Notes: generated by a model from the sequence alone, not told the origin. A stretch of 64,000 nucleotides of DNA from Agaribacterium sp. ZY112 (GCF_041346925.1 NZ_CP166840.1:3405001-3469000), one strand, 5' to 3'; numbered from the stretch's first letter, positions 26,022 to 35,962 are shown. Program-made: numbers and translations.

Positions 26022-27830
26022 ATGAATAAATCAGATATTTTCAAGCCTGCGACATTGATTGCGGCTATTTCAGGTGCACTTGTCGGTGGTGTATTAATGT
26101 ATTCCTTTGGTGGCGGAACGTCGAATTCTGACCCAATGGCAAGTACTAAAAAGGAGCCTCTGTATTGGGTGGCGCCGATGGATCCCAATTACCGACGTGA
26201 TAAACCTGGAAAATCGCCCATGGGTATGGATTTAATCCCTGTTTATGACGAGGGCGAAAAATCCAATGATGAGGGCCCCGGTACGATTAGTATCTCACCA
26301 GACGTGATTAACAATCTCGGTGTGCGTACGGGCTTGGTAGAGCGTAAACCTCTGCATAGTGAGATTGTGACGGTAGGTTATGTTAAGTACGATGAAGACA
26401 AGCTTATCCATATTCATCCTCGTGTATCCGGGTGGGTGGAAAAACTCCACGTTAAAGCAGCGGGTGACCCGGTAATAGAAGGAGAGCCACTTTACGCGTT
26501 GTATTCGCCAGAGCTAGTAAATGCACAAGAAGAGTTGGTGCTTGCATTAAACCGAAAAAACGCACGTTTAATTCAAGCCGCGGAAGATAGGCTTAAAGCA
26601 TTGCAAATTCCTGAAGCATCTATCGAAACACTCAAAAGAACACTAAAAATTCAACAAACAGTGACGTTTTACGCACCTCAGTCCGGTGTCGTGGACAACT
26701 TGAATATTCGCGAAGGATTTTTTGTAAAGCCTGGAACTACCATGCTAAGCATTGGCGCATTGGATCAAGTGTGGGTAGAAGCTGAGATATTTGAGCGACA
26801 AGCTGCGCTAGTGAAATCAGGTGACTCTGTCACGATGACGCTGGATTATTTACCTGGGAAGACCTGGTCAGGCAGGGTTGATTACGTTTATCCAACACTC
26901 GACAGCAAAACGCGTACGGTCCGATTACGGTTACGATTTGATAATCCAGATCTAGCACTTAAGCCCAATATGTTTGCACAAGTTGCGGTGCATTCGGACA
27001 GCGCCGAACAACTTCTTGTTATTCCTCGTGAAGCACTTATTCGCACCGGCAACCAAGATCGGGTGGTATTGGCTTTGGGTGAAGGTAGTTTTAAATCCAT
27101 TGCGGTAAAAGTCGGGCGAGAAAATCAAGACTCAATCGAAGTACTTGAAGGACTTGCTGAAGGCGAACGTATTGTTTCTTCTGCACAATTTTTACTTGAT
27201 TCGGAATCGAGTAAAACATCAGATTTTAAACGCATGAGCACTGAACGCGATAAGGTGGAATTTGTATGGGTGTCTGCAGTAATCGATGAACAAATCACCG
27301 AAAAACGACAAGTGAAAGTCAGTCACGATGCTATCGACGAATGGGGCATGATGGCCATGACGATGAACTTCAGCGTGGATGACGATATTGATTTTAATAG
27401 CTTGCAGCCTAACACCGAATTACACATGCAAATCAAGATGGGTGATGATGGACTGTATGAAATTATTGGTACCCATATTATGGGGATGTCAGAGCCTCAT
27501 CATGAGACTCAATCAGCGATTGTGAGCGGTGTAGTCAATAGTATTGATAGTGAGCAGGGTGTTATCAATATCACGCGTGGACCGATAGAAAAATGGAATC
27601 GCCCAGCCGCAACGATAGATTTCTTGGTTGATGATTCGCTTACCGCTATTGAATTGTCAAAAGGTGATGCGTTTACATTTGAATTCATAATTAATGACGG
27701 TGATTTTGTTATCACTCGAATAATTAAATCGGATGATCTTTCAATCAACGATAAACAGAATAGCCCTGAGGATCATCAAAGTCCTAGCAAGGAAGACCAT
27801 CAGCTTCACAATATGGAGGGACACCACTAA
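26022..27830 (+). CDS. cusB: CusB-like periplasmic adaptor with metal-binding domains at both ends
   Basis: 602 aa from the ATG at 26022, which has GGAG eight bases upstream; an in-frame GTG at 26004 has none. Order: N-terminal membrane helix; heavy-metal-binding domain with YWVAPMDPNYRRDKPGKSPM; adaptor core with barrel-sandwich hybrid and beta-barrel; then two C-terminal CusF-like domains. The first keeps the copper motif (EWGMMAMTMNF); the second has lost the Met ligands (KWNRPAATIDF). A His-rich tail ends the protein. CusB passes Cu(I)/Ag(I) to the RND pump. It overlaps cusA by one base. CusF fused to CusB explains the lack of a separate cusF gene. Confidence 0.88.
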   Translation: MNKSDIFKPATLIAAISGALVGGVLMYSFGGGTSNSDPMASTKKEPLYWVAPMDPNYRRDKPGKSPMGMDLIPVYDEGEKSNDEGPGTISISPDVINNLGVRTGLVERKPLHSEIVTVGYVKYDEDKLIHIHPRVSGWVEKLHVKAAGDPVIEGEPLYALYSPELVNAQEELVLALNRKNARLIQAAEDRLKALQIPEASIETLKRTLKIQQTVTFYAPQSGVVDNLNIREGFFVKPGTTMLSIGALDQVWVEAEIFERQAALVKSGDSVTMTLDYLPGKTWSGRVDYVYPTLDSKTRTVRLRLRFDNPDLALKPNMFAQVAVHSDSAEQLLVIPREALIRTGNQDRVVLALGEGSFKSIAVKVGRENQDSIEVLEGLAEGERIVSSAQFLLDSESSKTSDFKRMSTERDKVEFVWVSAVIDEQITEKRQVKVSHDAIDEWGMMAMTMNFSVDDDIDFNSLQPNTELHMQIKMGDDGLYEIIGTHIMGMSEPHHETQSAIVSGVVNSIDSEQGVINITRGPIEKWNRPAATIDFLVDDSLTAIELSKGDAFTFEFIINDGDFVITRIIKSDDLSINDKQNSPEDHQSPSKEDHQLHNMEGHH

Positions 27831-30800
27831 TGATCGCTTCCATTATCCGTTGGTCCATTGGTAATCGTTTTTTCGTTCTGCTTTCCACGGCCATTTTGGT
27901 CGGATTAGGTTTGTTTTCCGTTCAACGAACGCCAGTGGATGCGATACCCGATCTCAGCGATGTTCAAGTCATCATCAAAACATCCTATCCTGGGCAAGCC
28001 CCGCAGGTTGTCGAAGACCAAGTGACGTACCCGCTCACTACAGCTATGTTGTCCGTTCCTGGTGCTGTAACTGTGCGGGGTTTTTCTTTTTTTGGCGACT
28101 CGTATGTCTATGTAATTTTTGATGAAAAAACAGATTTATACTGGGCGCGTAGCCGTGTATTGGAATACCTAAGCCAAGTTGCGCCAACTTTGCCTGAATC
28201 GGCCAAGCCTCAACTTGGGCCCGACGCGACTGGCGTGGGTTGGGTGTATATATATGCACTTACCGATAAGTCAGGGAAACACGACATCAGCCAACTGCGT
28301 AGTTTGCAAGATTGGTTTTTAAAATACGAATTGCAAACAGTTCCCGGCGTATCTGAAGTTGCAGCCGTTGGCGGGATGGTCAAACAATACCAAGTCACGG
28401 TTAATCCTGAAAAATTACGAGCATTTAATATCCCCCTTGCTCATGTACAGATGGCTATCAAACGAGCGAACCAGGAGGTCGGCGCATCCGTCATCGAAAT
28501 GGCCGAAGCCGAGTATATGGTACGTGCCTCGGGTTACCTACAAAACAAAAATGATCTGGCCAATATTCCAATCAAAGTAAATCCGACCGGTACGCCGTTG
28601 CTCCTCAAGGATATCGCCGACATTCAATTAGGGCCACAAATGCGACGAGGCATTGCTGAATTAAATGGCGAGGGGGAAACCGTTGGCGGCATCGTCGTGA
28701 TGCGTTTTGGTGAAAATGCACAAACTACCATTGACGGTGTGAAAGAAAAATTAGAGGCCCTTAAAAAAGGGTTGCCCGAAGGTGTTGAAATCGTCACCGT
28801 CTATGACCGCTCTGGCCTTATACAAAACGCGATCAGCAACCTTTGGGAAAAACTCCTTGAAGAGTTTATCGTCGTTGCACTTGTCTGCATTATTTTTCTG
28901 TTTCACGTCCGTTCATCACTCGTAGCAATTGTCAGTCTGCCCATCGGGATATTAACGGCATTTATTGTGATGTACTTTCAAGGCATTAACGCGAATATTA
29001 TGTCCCTAGGCGGAATTGCCATTGCGATCGGCGCGATGATCGATGGTGCAATTGTGATGATTGAAAATATGCATAAACACATGGAACGCACACCCTTAAC
29101 GCCAGAGAACCGATGGCAAATTGTCAGTAAATCGGCCACAGAAGTTGGGCCAGCATTATTTTTTAGTTTACTGATTATTACTGTAAGTTTCGTTCCTGTA
29201 TTTACACTAGAAGCACAAGAAGGACGAATGTTTAGCCCGCTGGCGTTTACCAAAACGTATGCGATGGCGGCATCAGCAGCGTTAGCTGTAACTTTGGTGC
29301 CCGTGTTAATGGGTTATTTTATTCGAGGGAAAGTCTTACCAGAAAATCGCAACCCTATTAATCGGGTATTAATTAAAGCCTATACGCCAATTTTAAGAAT
29401 GGTTTTAAGGTTCCCTAAAACTACTGTATTGGGATCGGTATTAATCTTATTGAGCACACTATGGCCGATGCAAAGAATTGGTAGTGAATTTATCCCGCCC
29501 CTTGATGAAGGGGATCTAATGTATATGCCGACCACATATCCTGGGATATCGATTGGTAAAGCAAGGGAACTGCTACAGCAAACCGATAAGCTGATCGCCA
29601 CAGTGCCAGAAGTTGAAAACGTATTCGGGAAAATTGGCCGTGCAGAGACAGCGACTGACCCTGCTCCCCTAACAATGATTGAAACATTTATTCAACTGAA
29701 GCCTCGGGATCAGTGGCGAGAAGGCGTCACGACAGAATCGCTAAAGAAAGAGTTCGATAATTTAGTGAAGTTGCCTGGCGTGACCAATGCTTGGGTAATG
29801 CCAATAAAAACGCGAATCGATATGCTGGCGACGGGCATTAAAACTCCAGTGGGTATTAAAGTGGCAGGCCCAGATTTAAGCGTTATCCAATCTATCGGCC
29901 AGCAACTAGAAACTATTTTAAGTGACGTTGAGGGTACTGCATCGGTGTATTCGGAACGCGTTGCCGGTGGCCGCTATCTTGATATTGATATCCACCGTGA
30001 GAAAGCCGCACGTTTTGGTCTTAATATTGCCGATGTTCAGCAAGTGATTGCTTCTGCCATTGGTGGAATGAATGTTACTCATACGGTGGAAGGCCTAGAG
30101 CGTTATCCCGTTAATATTCGTTACCCACAAGCGTACCGAAACTCTCCAAAGCAACTCGCTCTTTTACCCATCGTTACGCCTCGAGGAGGAAGAATTGCGC
30201 TTGGTGATGTAGCAACAATTGATATCGTCGATGGCCCGCCAGGCATTAAAAGTGAAAATGCACGTATTAATGGCTGGACATTTATTGACATTGATGGCGT
30301 TGATGTCGGCAGCTACGTAGAGCTAGCAAAAAGCATTGTCGATAGTGAATTAGACTTACCCGCTGGTTATTCGATTAGTTGGTCTGGGCAATACGAATAT
30401 ATGGAGCGAGCGAAAGCCAAATTGACTTATGTTATACCGCTAACTCTCGCTATTATCGTGGTACTTCTCTACTTAAATTTCAGGAGTTTTACTGAGGTCG
30501 CCATCATTATGGGAACCCTGCCGTTGGCCGTTATTGGCAGTTTTTGGCTGATGTATTTACTCGGATTTAATTTTTCAATCGCTGTAGGGGTTGGTCTCAT
30601 TGCTTTAGCCGGTGTCGCCGTAGAAATAGGCGTGATCATGTTGGTCTATCTCAATCAATCTGTAGAGCAAGCTAAATCTAGCCAGCAAAATTCGACGCAT
30701 CTTCCACTAGCCATCTTTAAACAAGCCGTTTTAGATGGAGCTGTTTTACGCGTTCGTCCAGTGCTGATGACAACGGGTGCAACTATCGTTGGACTGCTTC

Positions 30801-30958
30801 CGATCATGTACGGTGATGGAACAGGATCAGAGGTTATGCAACGTTTGGCAGCACCTATGGTTGGAGGGATGGTCAGCGCCTTGGTTTTGACCCTCCTTGT
30901 TTTACCAGCTGTTTATTTTCTTATTTTTAAATCCAAAATGGTAAATAACCAAATCTAA
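27830..30958 (+). CDS. cusA: CusA-like Cu(I)/Ag(I) RND efflux transporter
   Basis: 1,042 aa, HME-RND family inner-membrane proton antiporter. TM4 carries AIGAMIDGAIVMIENMHK near residue 400, the copper/silver (HME4) version, unlike the DFG version in the zinc/cobalt/cadmium pump at 37500. The N-terminus (SIIRWSIGNRFFVLL) and the porter-domain signatures (RTPVDAIPDLSDVQV, GSEFIPPLDEGDLMYMP) are typical. It is the core of the tripartite pump with the preceding two genes. Full length, no damage. Confidence 0.94.
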   Translation: MIASIIRWSIGNRFFVLLSTAILVGLGLFSVQRTPVDAIPDLSDVQVIIKTSYPGQAPQVVEDQVTYPLTTAMLSVPGAVTVRGFSFFGDSYVYVIFDEKTDLYWARSRVLEYLSQVAPTLPESAKPQLGPDATGVGWVYIYALTDKSGKHDISQLRSLQDWFLKYELQTVPGVSEVAAVGGMVKQYQVTVNPEKLRAFNIPLAHVQMAIKRANQEVGASVIEMAEAEYMVRASGYLQNKNDLANIPIKVNPTGTPLLLKDIADIQLGPQMRRGIAELNGEGETVGGIVVMRFGENAQTTIDGVKEKLEALKKGLPEGVEIVTVYDRSGLIQNAISNLWEKLLEEFIVVALVCIIFLFHVRSSLVAIVSLPIGILTAFIVMYFQGINANIMSLGGIAIAIGAMIDGAIVMIENMHKHMERTPLTPENRWQIVSKSATEVGPALFFSLLIITVSFVPVFTLEAQEGRMFSPLAFTKTYAMAASAALAVTLVPVLMGYFIRGKVLPENRNPINRVLIKAYTPILRMVLRFPKTTVLGSVLILLSTLWPMQRIGSEFIPPLDEGDLMYMPTTYPGISIGKARELLQQTDKLIATVPEVENVFGKIGRAETATDPAPLTMIETFIQLKPRDQWREGVTTESLKKEFDNLVKLPGVTNAWVMPIKTRIDMLATGIKTPVGIKVAGPDLSVIQSIGQQLETILSDVEGTASVYSERVAGGRYLDIDIHREKAARFGLNIADVQQVIASAIGGMNVTHTVEGLERYPVNIRYPQAYRNSPKQLALLPIVTPRGGRIALGDVATIDIVDGPPGIKSENARINGWTFIDIDGVDVGSYVELAKSIVDSELDLPAGYSISWSGQYEYMERAKAKLTYVIPLTLAIIVVLLYLNFRSFTEVAIIMGTLPLAVIGSFWLMYLLGFNFSIAVGVGLIALAGVAVEIGVIMLVYLNQSVEQAKSSQQNSTHLPLAIFKQAVLDGAVLRVRPVLMTTGATIVGLLPIMYGDGTGSEVMQRLAAPMVGGMVSALVLTLLVLPAVYFLIFKSKMVNNQI

Positions 30959-30969
30959 AGGTACTTGAT

Positions 30970-31449
30970 ATGAGCAGGATATTTTATTTGTTGGTCTTCA
31001 TTTTCCCTACCTCAGTCTTTGCTGAAGGGACACATAATCACAATCATCATGACCACCACCATGAAAGCCCCGCCGGAAAACCCGGTGAAATTAATGCAAT
31101 AGCGAAAACGATAAAGGTCGATCTCTTGGACTCCATGCGATTCAAATTTGGAAACGAACCCCAAATAAAAACGGGAGAAACTATAAAGTTCGTTGTGAAT
31201 AACTTGGGCAAGTTACCCCATGAGTTTTCAATAGGCACTGAAGATGAGCATAAACAACATCGAACAATGATGCGTAAACACCCCAATATGAAGCATGTTG
31301 ATGGGAATACAATTACTGTTCCTCCGGGAGAGACGAAAACTCTAATTTGGACATTTGGGAAACTCGACACTGTAATGGTTGCTTGTAACATTCCAGGGCA
31401 TTTTGAAGCGGGAATGAATCATATCTTAAAGCTAAGTGACGATAATTAG
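30970..31449 (+). CDS. Periplasmic cupredoxin-like copper protein
   Basis: 159 aa with a signal peptide (IFYLLVFIFPTSVFA), a His-rich linker (HNHNHHDHHHE) and a plastocyanin/azurin-like domain. The type-1 copper ligands are visible: His in LPHEF, then Cys, His and Met in ACNIPGHFEAGM. It follows cusA by 11 bp and probably buffers or oxidises periplasmic copper. Similar proteins occur beside cus and cop genes. Confidence 0.85.
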   Translation: MSRIFYLLVFIFPTSVFAEGTHNHNHHDHHHESPAGKPGEINAIAKTIKVDLLDSMRFKFGNEPQIKTGETIKFVVNNLGKLPHEFSIGTEDEHKQHRTMMRKHPNMKHVDGNTITVPPGETKTLIWTFGKLDTVMVACNIPGHFEAGMNHILKLSDDN

Positions 31450-31469
31450 TGATCGGTTAGGGGGGGCAA

Positions 31470-31898
31470 ATGAAAATTGGAGATCTCGCCAAGAAAGCAG
31501 ATGTCACGGTTGATACGCTGCGATACTACGAAAAAATCGGTTTGCTAAATGGTGTAAAGAGAAGCAGCAGTGGGTACCGTAGTTATGATCAAAGCAATGT
31601 TGAGCAAGTGCGCTTCATACGCAATGCCCAACACTCAGGCTTTAGCCTTGATGAGATTGCCCAACTGATTAAATTTAGAGCATCGCCGATAAATGCAAAA
31701 CCCAAGGTTCGAGGTCTCGCAGAGATCAAGGTATCAGAGCTAACAGCGCGTATAAACGACCTAATCGCTCTCCGAGAAGAGATGAAAGGGTTAATTGAAC
31801 AATGTGTTCGCAGTGGCGAGTCCGATTGCCCGATTATCGATAGCTTTAATGCGGAGGGAAAATCCGGTAATGCTCCAGAGCAAGAGCACGATAACTGA
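31470..31898 (+). CDS. cueR: CueR-like MerR-family Cu(I) regulator
   Basis: 142 aa. The N-terminal HTH (KIGDLAKKADVTVDTLRYYEK) and a dimer helix are followed by the metal loop CVRSGESDCPIID, which matches the CueR Cys-x7-Cys pattern for monovalent metal. It lies between the cus-type operon and the TCC-repeat/copA genes and likely activates the MerR-type promoter 13 bp downstream of its stop. GGGGGG-type purine sequence serves as its ribosome site. Confidence 0.88.
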   Translation: MKIGDLAKKADVTVDTLRYYEKIGLLNGVKRSSSGYRSYDQSNVEQVRFIRNAQHSGFSLDEIAQLIKFRASPINAKPKVRGLAEIKVSELTARINDLIALREEMKGLIEQCVRSGESDCPIIDSFNAEGKSGNAPEQEHDN

Positions 31899-31910
31899 CT
31901 CGGCAAGGCC

Positions 31911-31941
31911 TTGACTCTGGAGTCAGCTCCAATGTTTAACT
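31911..31941 (+). promoter_or_regulatory. CueR-type promoter for the TCC-repeat gene and copA
   Basis: TTGACT at 31911–31916 and TTAACT at 31936–31941 are separated by 19 bp, the overlong spacer of MerR-family promoters. The spacer holds an inverted repeat CTCTGGAGT/AGCTCC that overlaps the -35 end. Copper-bound CueR would untwist it. It faces the next two genes. Confidence 0.7.
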
Positions 31942-31990
31942 ATGCCCAGTATTTGATTATGTATGGTTACTCACTTATATCGGAGGTCTA

Positions 31991-32338
31991 ATGTCACACG
32001 AAGATAATATGGAAAGTTCATTGCAGGACAAGCTGATATCGCTACTCGAGTCGACGGGGAGCGATATCGGACGGCTAAGCGCGACCTGTTGCCAGCCGAA
32101 TAAAAGCGAGCGCATGCAAGCTTTGTTGCGTTCATACAAGTTGGTAAGCCAGCCGAATGAGGAAGATTCCTATGCTGATCGTTTAATCGAATTCGTCGAA
32201 GAAACGGGCGGCATTGTAGGCAGTATGCATGTGACTTGTTGTACACCTGATAGAGAGGAGATATATCAGCGTTTATTAAATCAAGTTAACCAAATTTTCA
32301 TGCTCGCGTGGCAGCTGAAAGGGGGTTCCCATGAATAG
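31991..32338 (+). CDS. Unrecognised small protein with two TCC-motif repeats, linked to copA
   Basis: A 115-aa cytoplasmic protein made of two related halves of about 45 residues. Each has a helix, a Gly pair, a Thr-Cys-Cys-x-Pro motif and a second helix: [19 protein letters not shown] and [19 protein letters not shown]. It is the first gene behind the CueR-type promoter, and its end overlaps copA by 8 bp. A Cu(I) chaperone or metal-storage role for the CC pairs is an inference. I do not know a named family. An ancestral 45-residue unit was evidently duplicated. Confidence 0.7.
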   Translation: MSHEDNMESSLQDKLISLLESTGSDIGRLSATCCQPNKSERMQALLRSYKLVSQPNEEDSYADRLIEFVEETGGIVGSMHVTCCTPDREEIYQRLLNQVNQIFMLAWQLKGGSHE

Positions 32339-34589
32339 TCACCTCGCTTCAATACCTTCCACTGAATTGCAGATTGGTGGTGCAGGTTGCGCTAGCTGTA
32401 TCAGCAAAATTGAGTCTGCCCTAAACAATGTCCCCGGTGTTTCTAAGGCGCAAATGAACTTTGCTGAGCGAACTGTTGCAGTGGAAGGCGATGCGAGTTC
32501 TGAGCAACTTATTCATGCGATCGAAGCGATTGGCTATACGGCACAAGTAACCAATGCTAGTGATCTAAACCAAGCACAGCAAGATCGTGACAAGTCAGAT
32601 CACATCTACTATAGGCGGTTGATACGCGATATGTGGTTGGCTTTAGGGCTAGGCATCCCTCTTATGCTCTATGGTTTGGCTGGCGGTTCGATGACGATTA
32701 ACTCACCACAAGAACAGGTATCTTGGTTAATCGTAGGGTTGTTAACCCTTGCGGCGATGTATATCGCTGGAGGCCGATTCTACATTGGGGCTTGGCGTTC
32801 TTTAATAAACAAATCTGCCACAATGGACACGCTTATTGCGCTAGGTACAGGCGCTGCTTGGCTCTATTCAATCGTCGTTGTACTTGTGCCTTCACTCATC
32901 CCCGAACTCGCTCGCCATATTTACTTTGAGGCAAGCGCCATGATTATTGGACTAATTAATTTGGGGCTGGCACTCGAAGTTAAAGCGCGTGGACGAACCA
33001 GTGATGCGCTTAAAAGACTCATTGGACTACAACCAAAAACGGCAAGGCGATTATTAGAAGGTGAAGAAATTGATGTCGCCATCGCTGAAGTTGAAATTGG
33101 TCACCTCATTCGCGTTCGTCCCGGAGAAAAAATTCCTGTTGATGCGGATGTGACTGAAGGCGCTACCTCAATTGATGAGTCCATGTTGACAGGAGAGCCC
33201 ATCCCTGTTGAAAAAAAATGTGGTGATTCTGTTTCGGCAGGAAGTATTAACAAAACAGGATCGATTGTCATAAAGGCGACCGCCGTTGGTGAGCATACAG
33301 CGCTTTCTAATATCATCAGTTTGGTCAAGCAAGCACAAAACTCTAAACCTCCGATTGGGCGAATTGCCGATACGATATCCGCTTACTTTGTTCCCTCTGT
33401 CGTGGTTATTGCGCTTTTAAGCGCAATTGTCTGGCTTAATTGGGGGCCGTCGCCTTCGTATGCCTATGCGCTTGTGGCAGCAACAACTGTGCTCATTATT
33501 GCTTGCCCCTGTGCACTCGGGTTAGCGACGCCAATGTCAATTATGGTTGGTGTTGGTAAGGCCGCAGAGTATGGTGTGCTGATCCGTAACGGTGAAGCAC
33601 TTCAGACGACATCGAAAATAACCACGATGGTGCTCGACAAAACGGGGACAATTACTGTTGGCGCACCTCATGTAACGGAGATTATTACTGGCAGTCAGTT
33701 TCATGAAGAGGAATTGCTAAAACTAGCGGCGAGTGTAGAGCTTCGATCCGAGCACCCACTTGCTCAAGCAATTATTGATTGCGCTAAAGCGCGCGGAATT
33801 ACAACAGTTGATGCTCACGACTTTGATGCAGTCTCCGGTAAGGGCATAGTGGCAACACTAGACAGCAAAAAAGTATTGCTTGGAAATATTGCACTCATGA
33901 AGGAAAACAACATACCCCTTCAAATGGATAATGCTAAAAATTCTCATGAACTTGCCTCCAGCCTTGCGTCCGAAGCTAAAACGCCAATGTTTCTAGCGGT
34001 AGATAATAAGCTTGCAGGAATAATCGCGGTATCTGATCCTATTAAAGAAGACTCAATCTCTGCGATACAGAGGCTTAAAAACCTGGGTATCAAACCGGTG
34101 ATGCTAACGGGTGATAATCATTTAACTGCCGAGGCAGTTGCGAAAAAGGTAGGAATTAAAGATTTTGTAGCGGAAGTTCTTCCAGAAGAAAAAGCGAATA
34201 CCGTTAAAAGCCTACAATCATCAGGGGAAATCGTTGGCATGGTGGGTGACGGTATAAATGATGCACCAGCGTTGGCCTCAGCTGATGTCGGGTTTGCAAT
34301 TGGTACTGGGACGGATGTTGCCATTGAGAGTGCAGATATCACTTTGATGCGAGGTTCTCTTCATGGCTTAGTAGATGCAATTTCGGTTAGCAAGGCCATC
34401 CTCAAAAATATTAAGCAGAATATGTGGGGCGCATTTATCTACAATACGCTGGGCATACCCGTGGCGGCCGGAGTATTTTACCCAGTAATAGGATTGCTTT
34501 TGAATCCTGTTGTCGCGGGCCTTGCAATGGCTTTTTCTTCGGTGACGGTTGTGTCAAATGCTAATCGCTTGCGGTTACTCAAGCCTTGA
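32331..34589 (+). CDS. copA: Copper-exporting P1B-type ATPase CopA
   Basis: 752 aa. One N-terminal HMA domain with GAGCASC (C20, C23), a TGE phosphatase motif ([10 protein letters not shown]), the membrane CPC motif ([13 protein letters not shown], near 390), the phosphorylated Asp in DKTGT and GDGINDAPA. The YN and MxxSS determinants of Cu(I) pumps appear as FIYNTLGIP and [12 protein letters not shown] near the C-terminus. It exports Cu(I) from the cytoplasm and complements the periplasmic cus-type pump. It overlaps the upstream TCC-repeat gene. Confidence 0.95.
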   Translation: MNSHLASIPSTELQIGGAGCASCISKIESALNNVPGVSKAQMNFAERTVAVEGDASSEQLIHAIEAIGYTAQVTNASDLNQAQQDRDKSDHIYYRRLIRDMWLALGLGIPLMLYGLAGGSMTINSPQEQVSWLIVGLLTLAAMYIAGGRFYIGAWRSLINKSATMDTLIALGTGAAWLYSIVVVLVPSLIPELARHIYFEASAMIIGLINLGLALEVKARGRTSDALKRLIGLQPKTARRLLEGEEIDVAIAEVEIGHLIRVRPGEKIPVDADVTEGATSIDESMLTGEPIPVEKKCGDSVSAGSINKTGSIVIKATAVGEHTALSNIISLVKQAQNSKPPIGRIADTISAYFVPSVVVIALLSAIVWLNWGPSPSYAYALVAATTVLIIACPCALGLATPMSIMVGVGKAAEYGVLIRNGEALQTTSKITTMVLDKTGTITVGAPHVTEIITGSQFHEEELLKLAASVELRSEHPLAQAIIDCAKARGITTVDAHDFDAVSGKGIVATLDSKKVLLGNIALMKENNIPLQMDNAKNSHELASSLASEAKTPMFLAVDNKLAGIIAVSDPIKEDSISAIQRLKNLGIKPVMLTGDNHLTAEAVAKKVGIKDFVAEVLPEEKANTVKSLQSSGEIVGMVGDGINDAPALASADVGFAIGTGTDVAIESADITLMRGSLHGLVDAISVSKAILKNIKQNMWGAFIYNTLGIPVAAGVFYPVIGLLLNPVVAGLAMAFSSVTVVSNANRLRLLKP

Positions 34590-34636
34590 TGTTTATATGT
34601 AGTTTATATGTAGTTTAAATGTTTGTTTGAAATGAC

Positions 34637-34852
34637 TCACGAACAGCATGTTCGATCCTGTTGAATTGGAGGGCAAGGAATCGAGCCGTACGAACAAAAC
34701 ACGCAACAGTCTCTGTGTTTTGGTTTCAAGACAACGTGGCAAGATCCACACTCGTAGAACCATTGACAGGCATCAGTTGGCATTGTTTCCTGTTTTTCAT
34801 GTCCGCACTCTGGGCAAGTAAGTACAGATTCTAGTTCAACACTCTTACTCAT
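34637..34852 (-). CDS. Cys-rich zinc-ribbon-like protein of mer operons
   Basis: 71 aa with 12 cysteines: CPECGHEK near 13, ECGSCH near 35 and a C-terminal block DCCVFCSYGSIPCPPIQ. This block is familiar from small proteins encoded next to merT/merP in marine and environmental mer operons, where they are thought to bind Hg(II) or zinc. It overlaps the merP frame by 8 bp, so it is the last gene of this mer-type operon. Function otherwise unknown. Confidence 0.7.
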   Translation of the reverse strand: MSKSVELESVLTCPECGHEKQETMPTDACQWFYECGSCHVVLKPKHRDCCVFCSYGSIPCPPIQQDRTCCS

Positions 34853-35135
34853 TTGTATCGCTCAACTCTAGCTTCGACGGGTAACCTGCGTTGGTAGTGG
34901 CTTCTACCAATGAGGCGACTCCCGTTTTTTCATCATCAAAAATTACAATTGCCAGCTTGGTTTTATAGCTCACCTCAGCGGAGATCACACCATCGATGTT
35001 TTTAAGCGCCTTTTTAACCGTAATAGGACAGGTCGCACAATTCATCGTCGGTACGCTCAATGTGACTTGTTGCTCTACGGCAAACGCAAAACTGGTATAC
35101 AGGAAACAGAGTGTCAATATCATTGCTCTTTTCAT
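34845..35135 (-). CDS. merP: Periplasmic mercury-binding protein MerP
   Basis: 96 aa, the normal size: signal peptide (MILTLCFLYTSFAFA), then one HMA fold with TMNCATCPITVKKAL, the GMTCxxC-type Hg(II) site. In mer operons MerP hands Hg(II) to MerT. It lies 10 bp after merT. No mercuric reductase follows; instead the operon ends with the small Cys-rich gene and runs into the convergent copA. Confidence 0.9.
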   Translation of the reverse strand: MKRAMILTLCFLYTSFAFAVEQQVTLSVPTMNCATCPITVKKALKNIDGVISAEVSYKTKLAIVIFDDEKTGVASLVEATTNAGYPSKLELSDTNE

Positions 35136-35145
35136 GGCTTAACCC

Positions 35146-35511
35146 TTACGCAAAAAATAAAACCCAATATGGGCTGAAAATTAAGATCATTGCGACCAGT
35201 ACAGCAACAAAGTACAAAAGCTTACGGTTTCTTTGTACCCTTGGTTGTGCACAGGCTTCCCCGGGGATACAGAAATCTTGCTTTGTAAGATCGGACTTAA
35301 ATATTCGCCAACCAGCCCATCCAAACAAAGCGACAACGACGGCGATAAAGAGTGGCCGGTAGGGTTCAAGTTCGGTCAAATTGGCTATCCAGGCTCCGCT
35401 GATGCCAACACTCAAAAGAATGAGGGGACCAGCACAGCAAAGGCTAGCACCAAACGCGGCAGCAACTCCTGCGATAAGTGACCATGATGTTTTCTGCACA
35501 GCCCTCTCCAA
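35146..35511 (-). CDS. merT: Mercuric ion transporter MerT
   Basis: 121 aa with three hydrophobic helices. The paired cysteines ASLCCAGPLI are in helix 1 and a second Cys pair, CIPGEAC, is in the cytoplasmic loop, as in MerT. It moves Hg(II) into the cytoplasm, which is useful only if a reductase is present; none is seen in the island. Transcribed from the MerR-type promoter at 35532–35563. Confidence 0.9.
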   Translation of the reverse strand: MERAVQKTSWSLIAGVAAAFGASLCCAGPLILLSVGISGAWIANLTELEPYRPLFIAVVVALFGWAGWRIFKSDLTKQDFCIPGEACAQPRVQRNRKLLYFVAVLVAMILIFSPYWVLFFA

Positions 35512-35531
35512 GTAAAGTGAATGACGAGTAG

Positions 35532-35563
35532 AGTATAGACTCCGTACCTAGATACGGAGTCAA
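35532..35563 (-). promoter_or_regulatory. MerR-type promoter of merTP
   Basis: On the minus strand TTGACT (35563–35558) and TATACT (35537–35532) are 20 bp apart. The spacer carries the dyad ACTCCGTA/TACGGAGT, very close to the classical mer operator. It lies between merR and merT, both on the minus strand. Confidence 0.85.
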
Positions 35564-35572
35564 GGCATGGCA

Positions 35573-35962
35573 TCACTTTGGCTGAAGTGAATTGATGATT
35601 GGACATCGGGTTTCGTCTTCATTCGTATTGCATTGTAAAAGCAACGCTTTTAGTGCACTTTCCAAGCGCCTCAAGTCCCTCATCTTTGTCTGGACTGCTT
35701 CGAGTTTATTTTCAGCAAGCGCTTGTACGTCACTACATGGGAAATCCTCAAGACTCAGTAGACGTGACACCTCTTCAAGTGTAAAACCGAGTTCTTGAGC
35801 ACGTTTAATAAAACGTATTCTATTTACAGTTTCATCAGGGTAATGCCGATAACCCACGTCCGGTTTTGGCGGCTGTTGGATGAGGGCCTTCCGTTCATAA
35901 AAACGAATGGTTTCAACGTTGATGTTGAGCGCTTTAGCAAGGTGACTAATTGTTCTCGTCAT
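35573..35962 (-). CDS. merR: Hg(II)-responsive regulator MerR
   Basis: 129 aa from the ATG at 35962; an upstream ATG at 35998 would add 12 residues inside the CDF gene. HTH TISHLAKALNINVETIRFYER, dimer helix, and Hg ligands C (FPCSD), C (LQCNT) and C (TRCPI). The gene is codirectional with merT, not divergent as in Tn21, so it can be cotranscribed with the czc block upstream and overlaps the end of the CDF gene by 17 bp. Confidence 0.9.
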   Translation of the reverse strand: MTRTISHLAKALNINVETIRFYERKALIQQPPKPDVGYRHYPDETVNRIRFIKRAQELGFTLEEVSRLLSLEDFPCSDVQALAENKLEAVQTKMRDLRRLESALKALLLQCNTNEDETRCPIINSLQPK

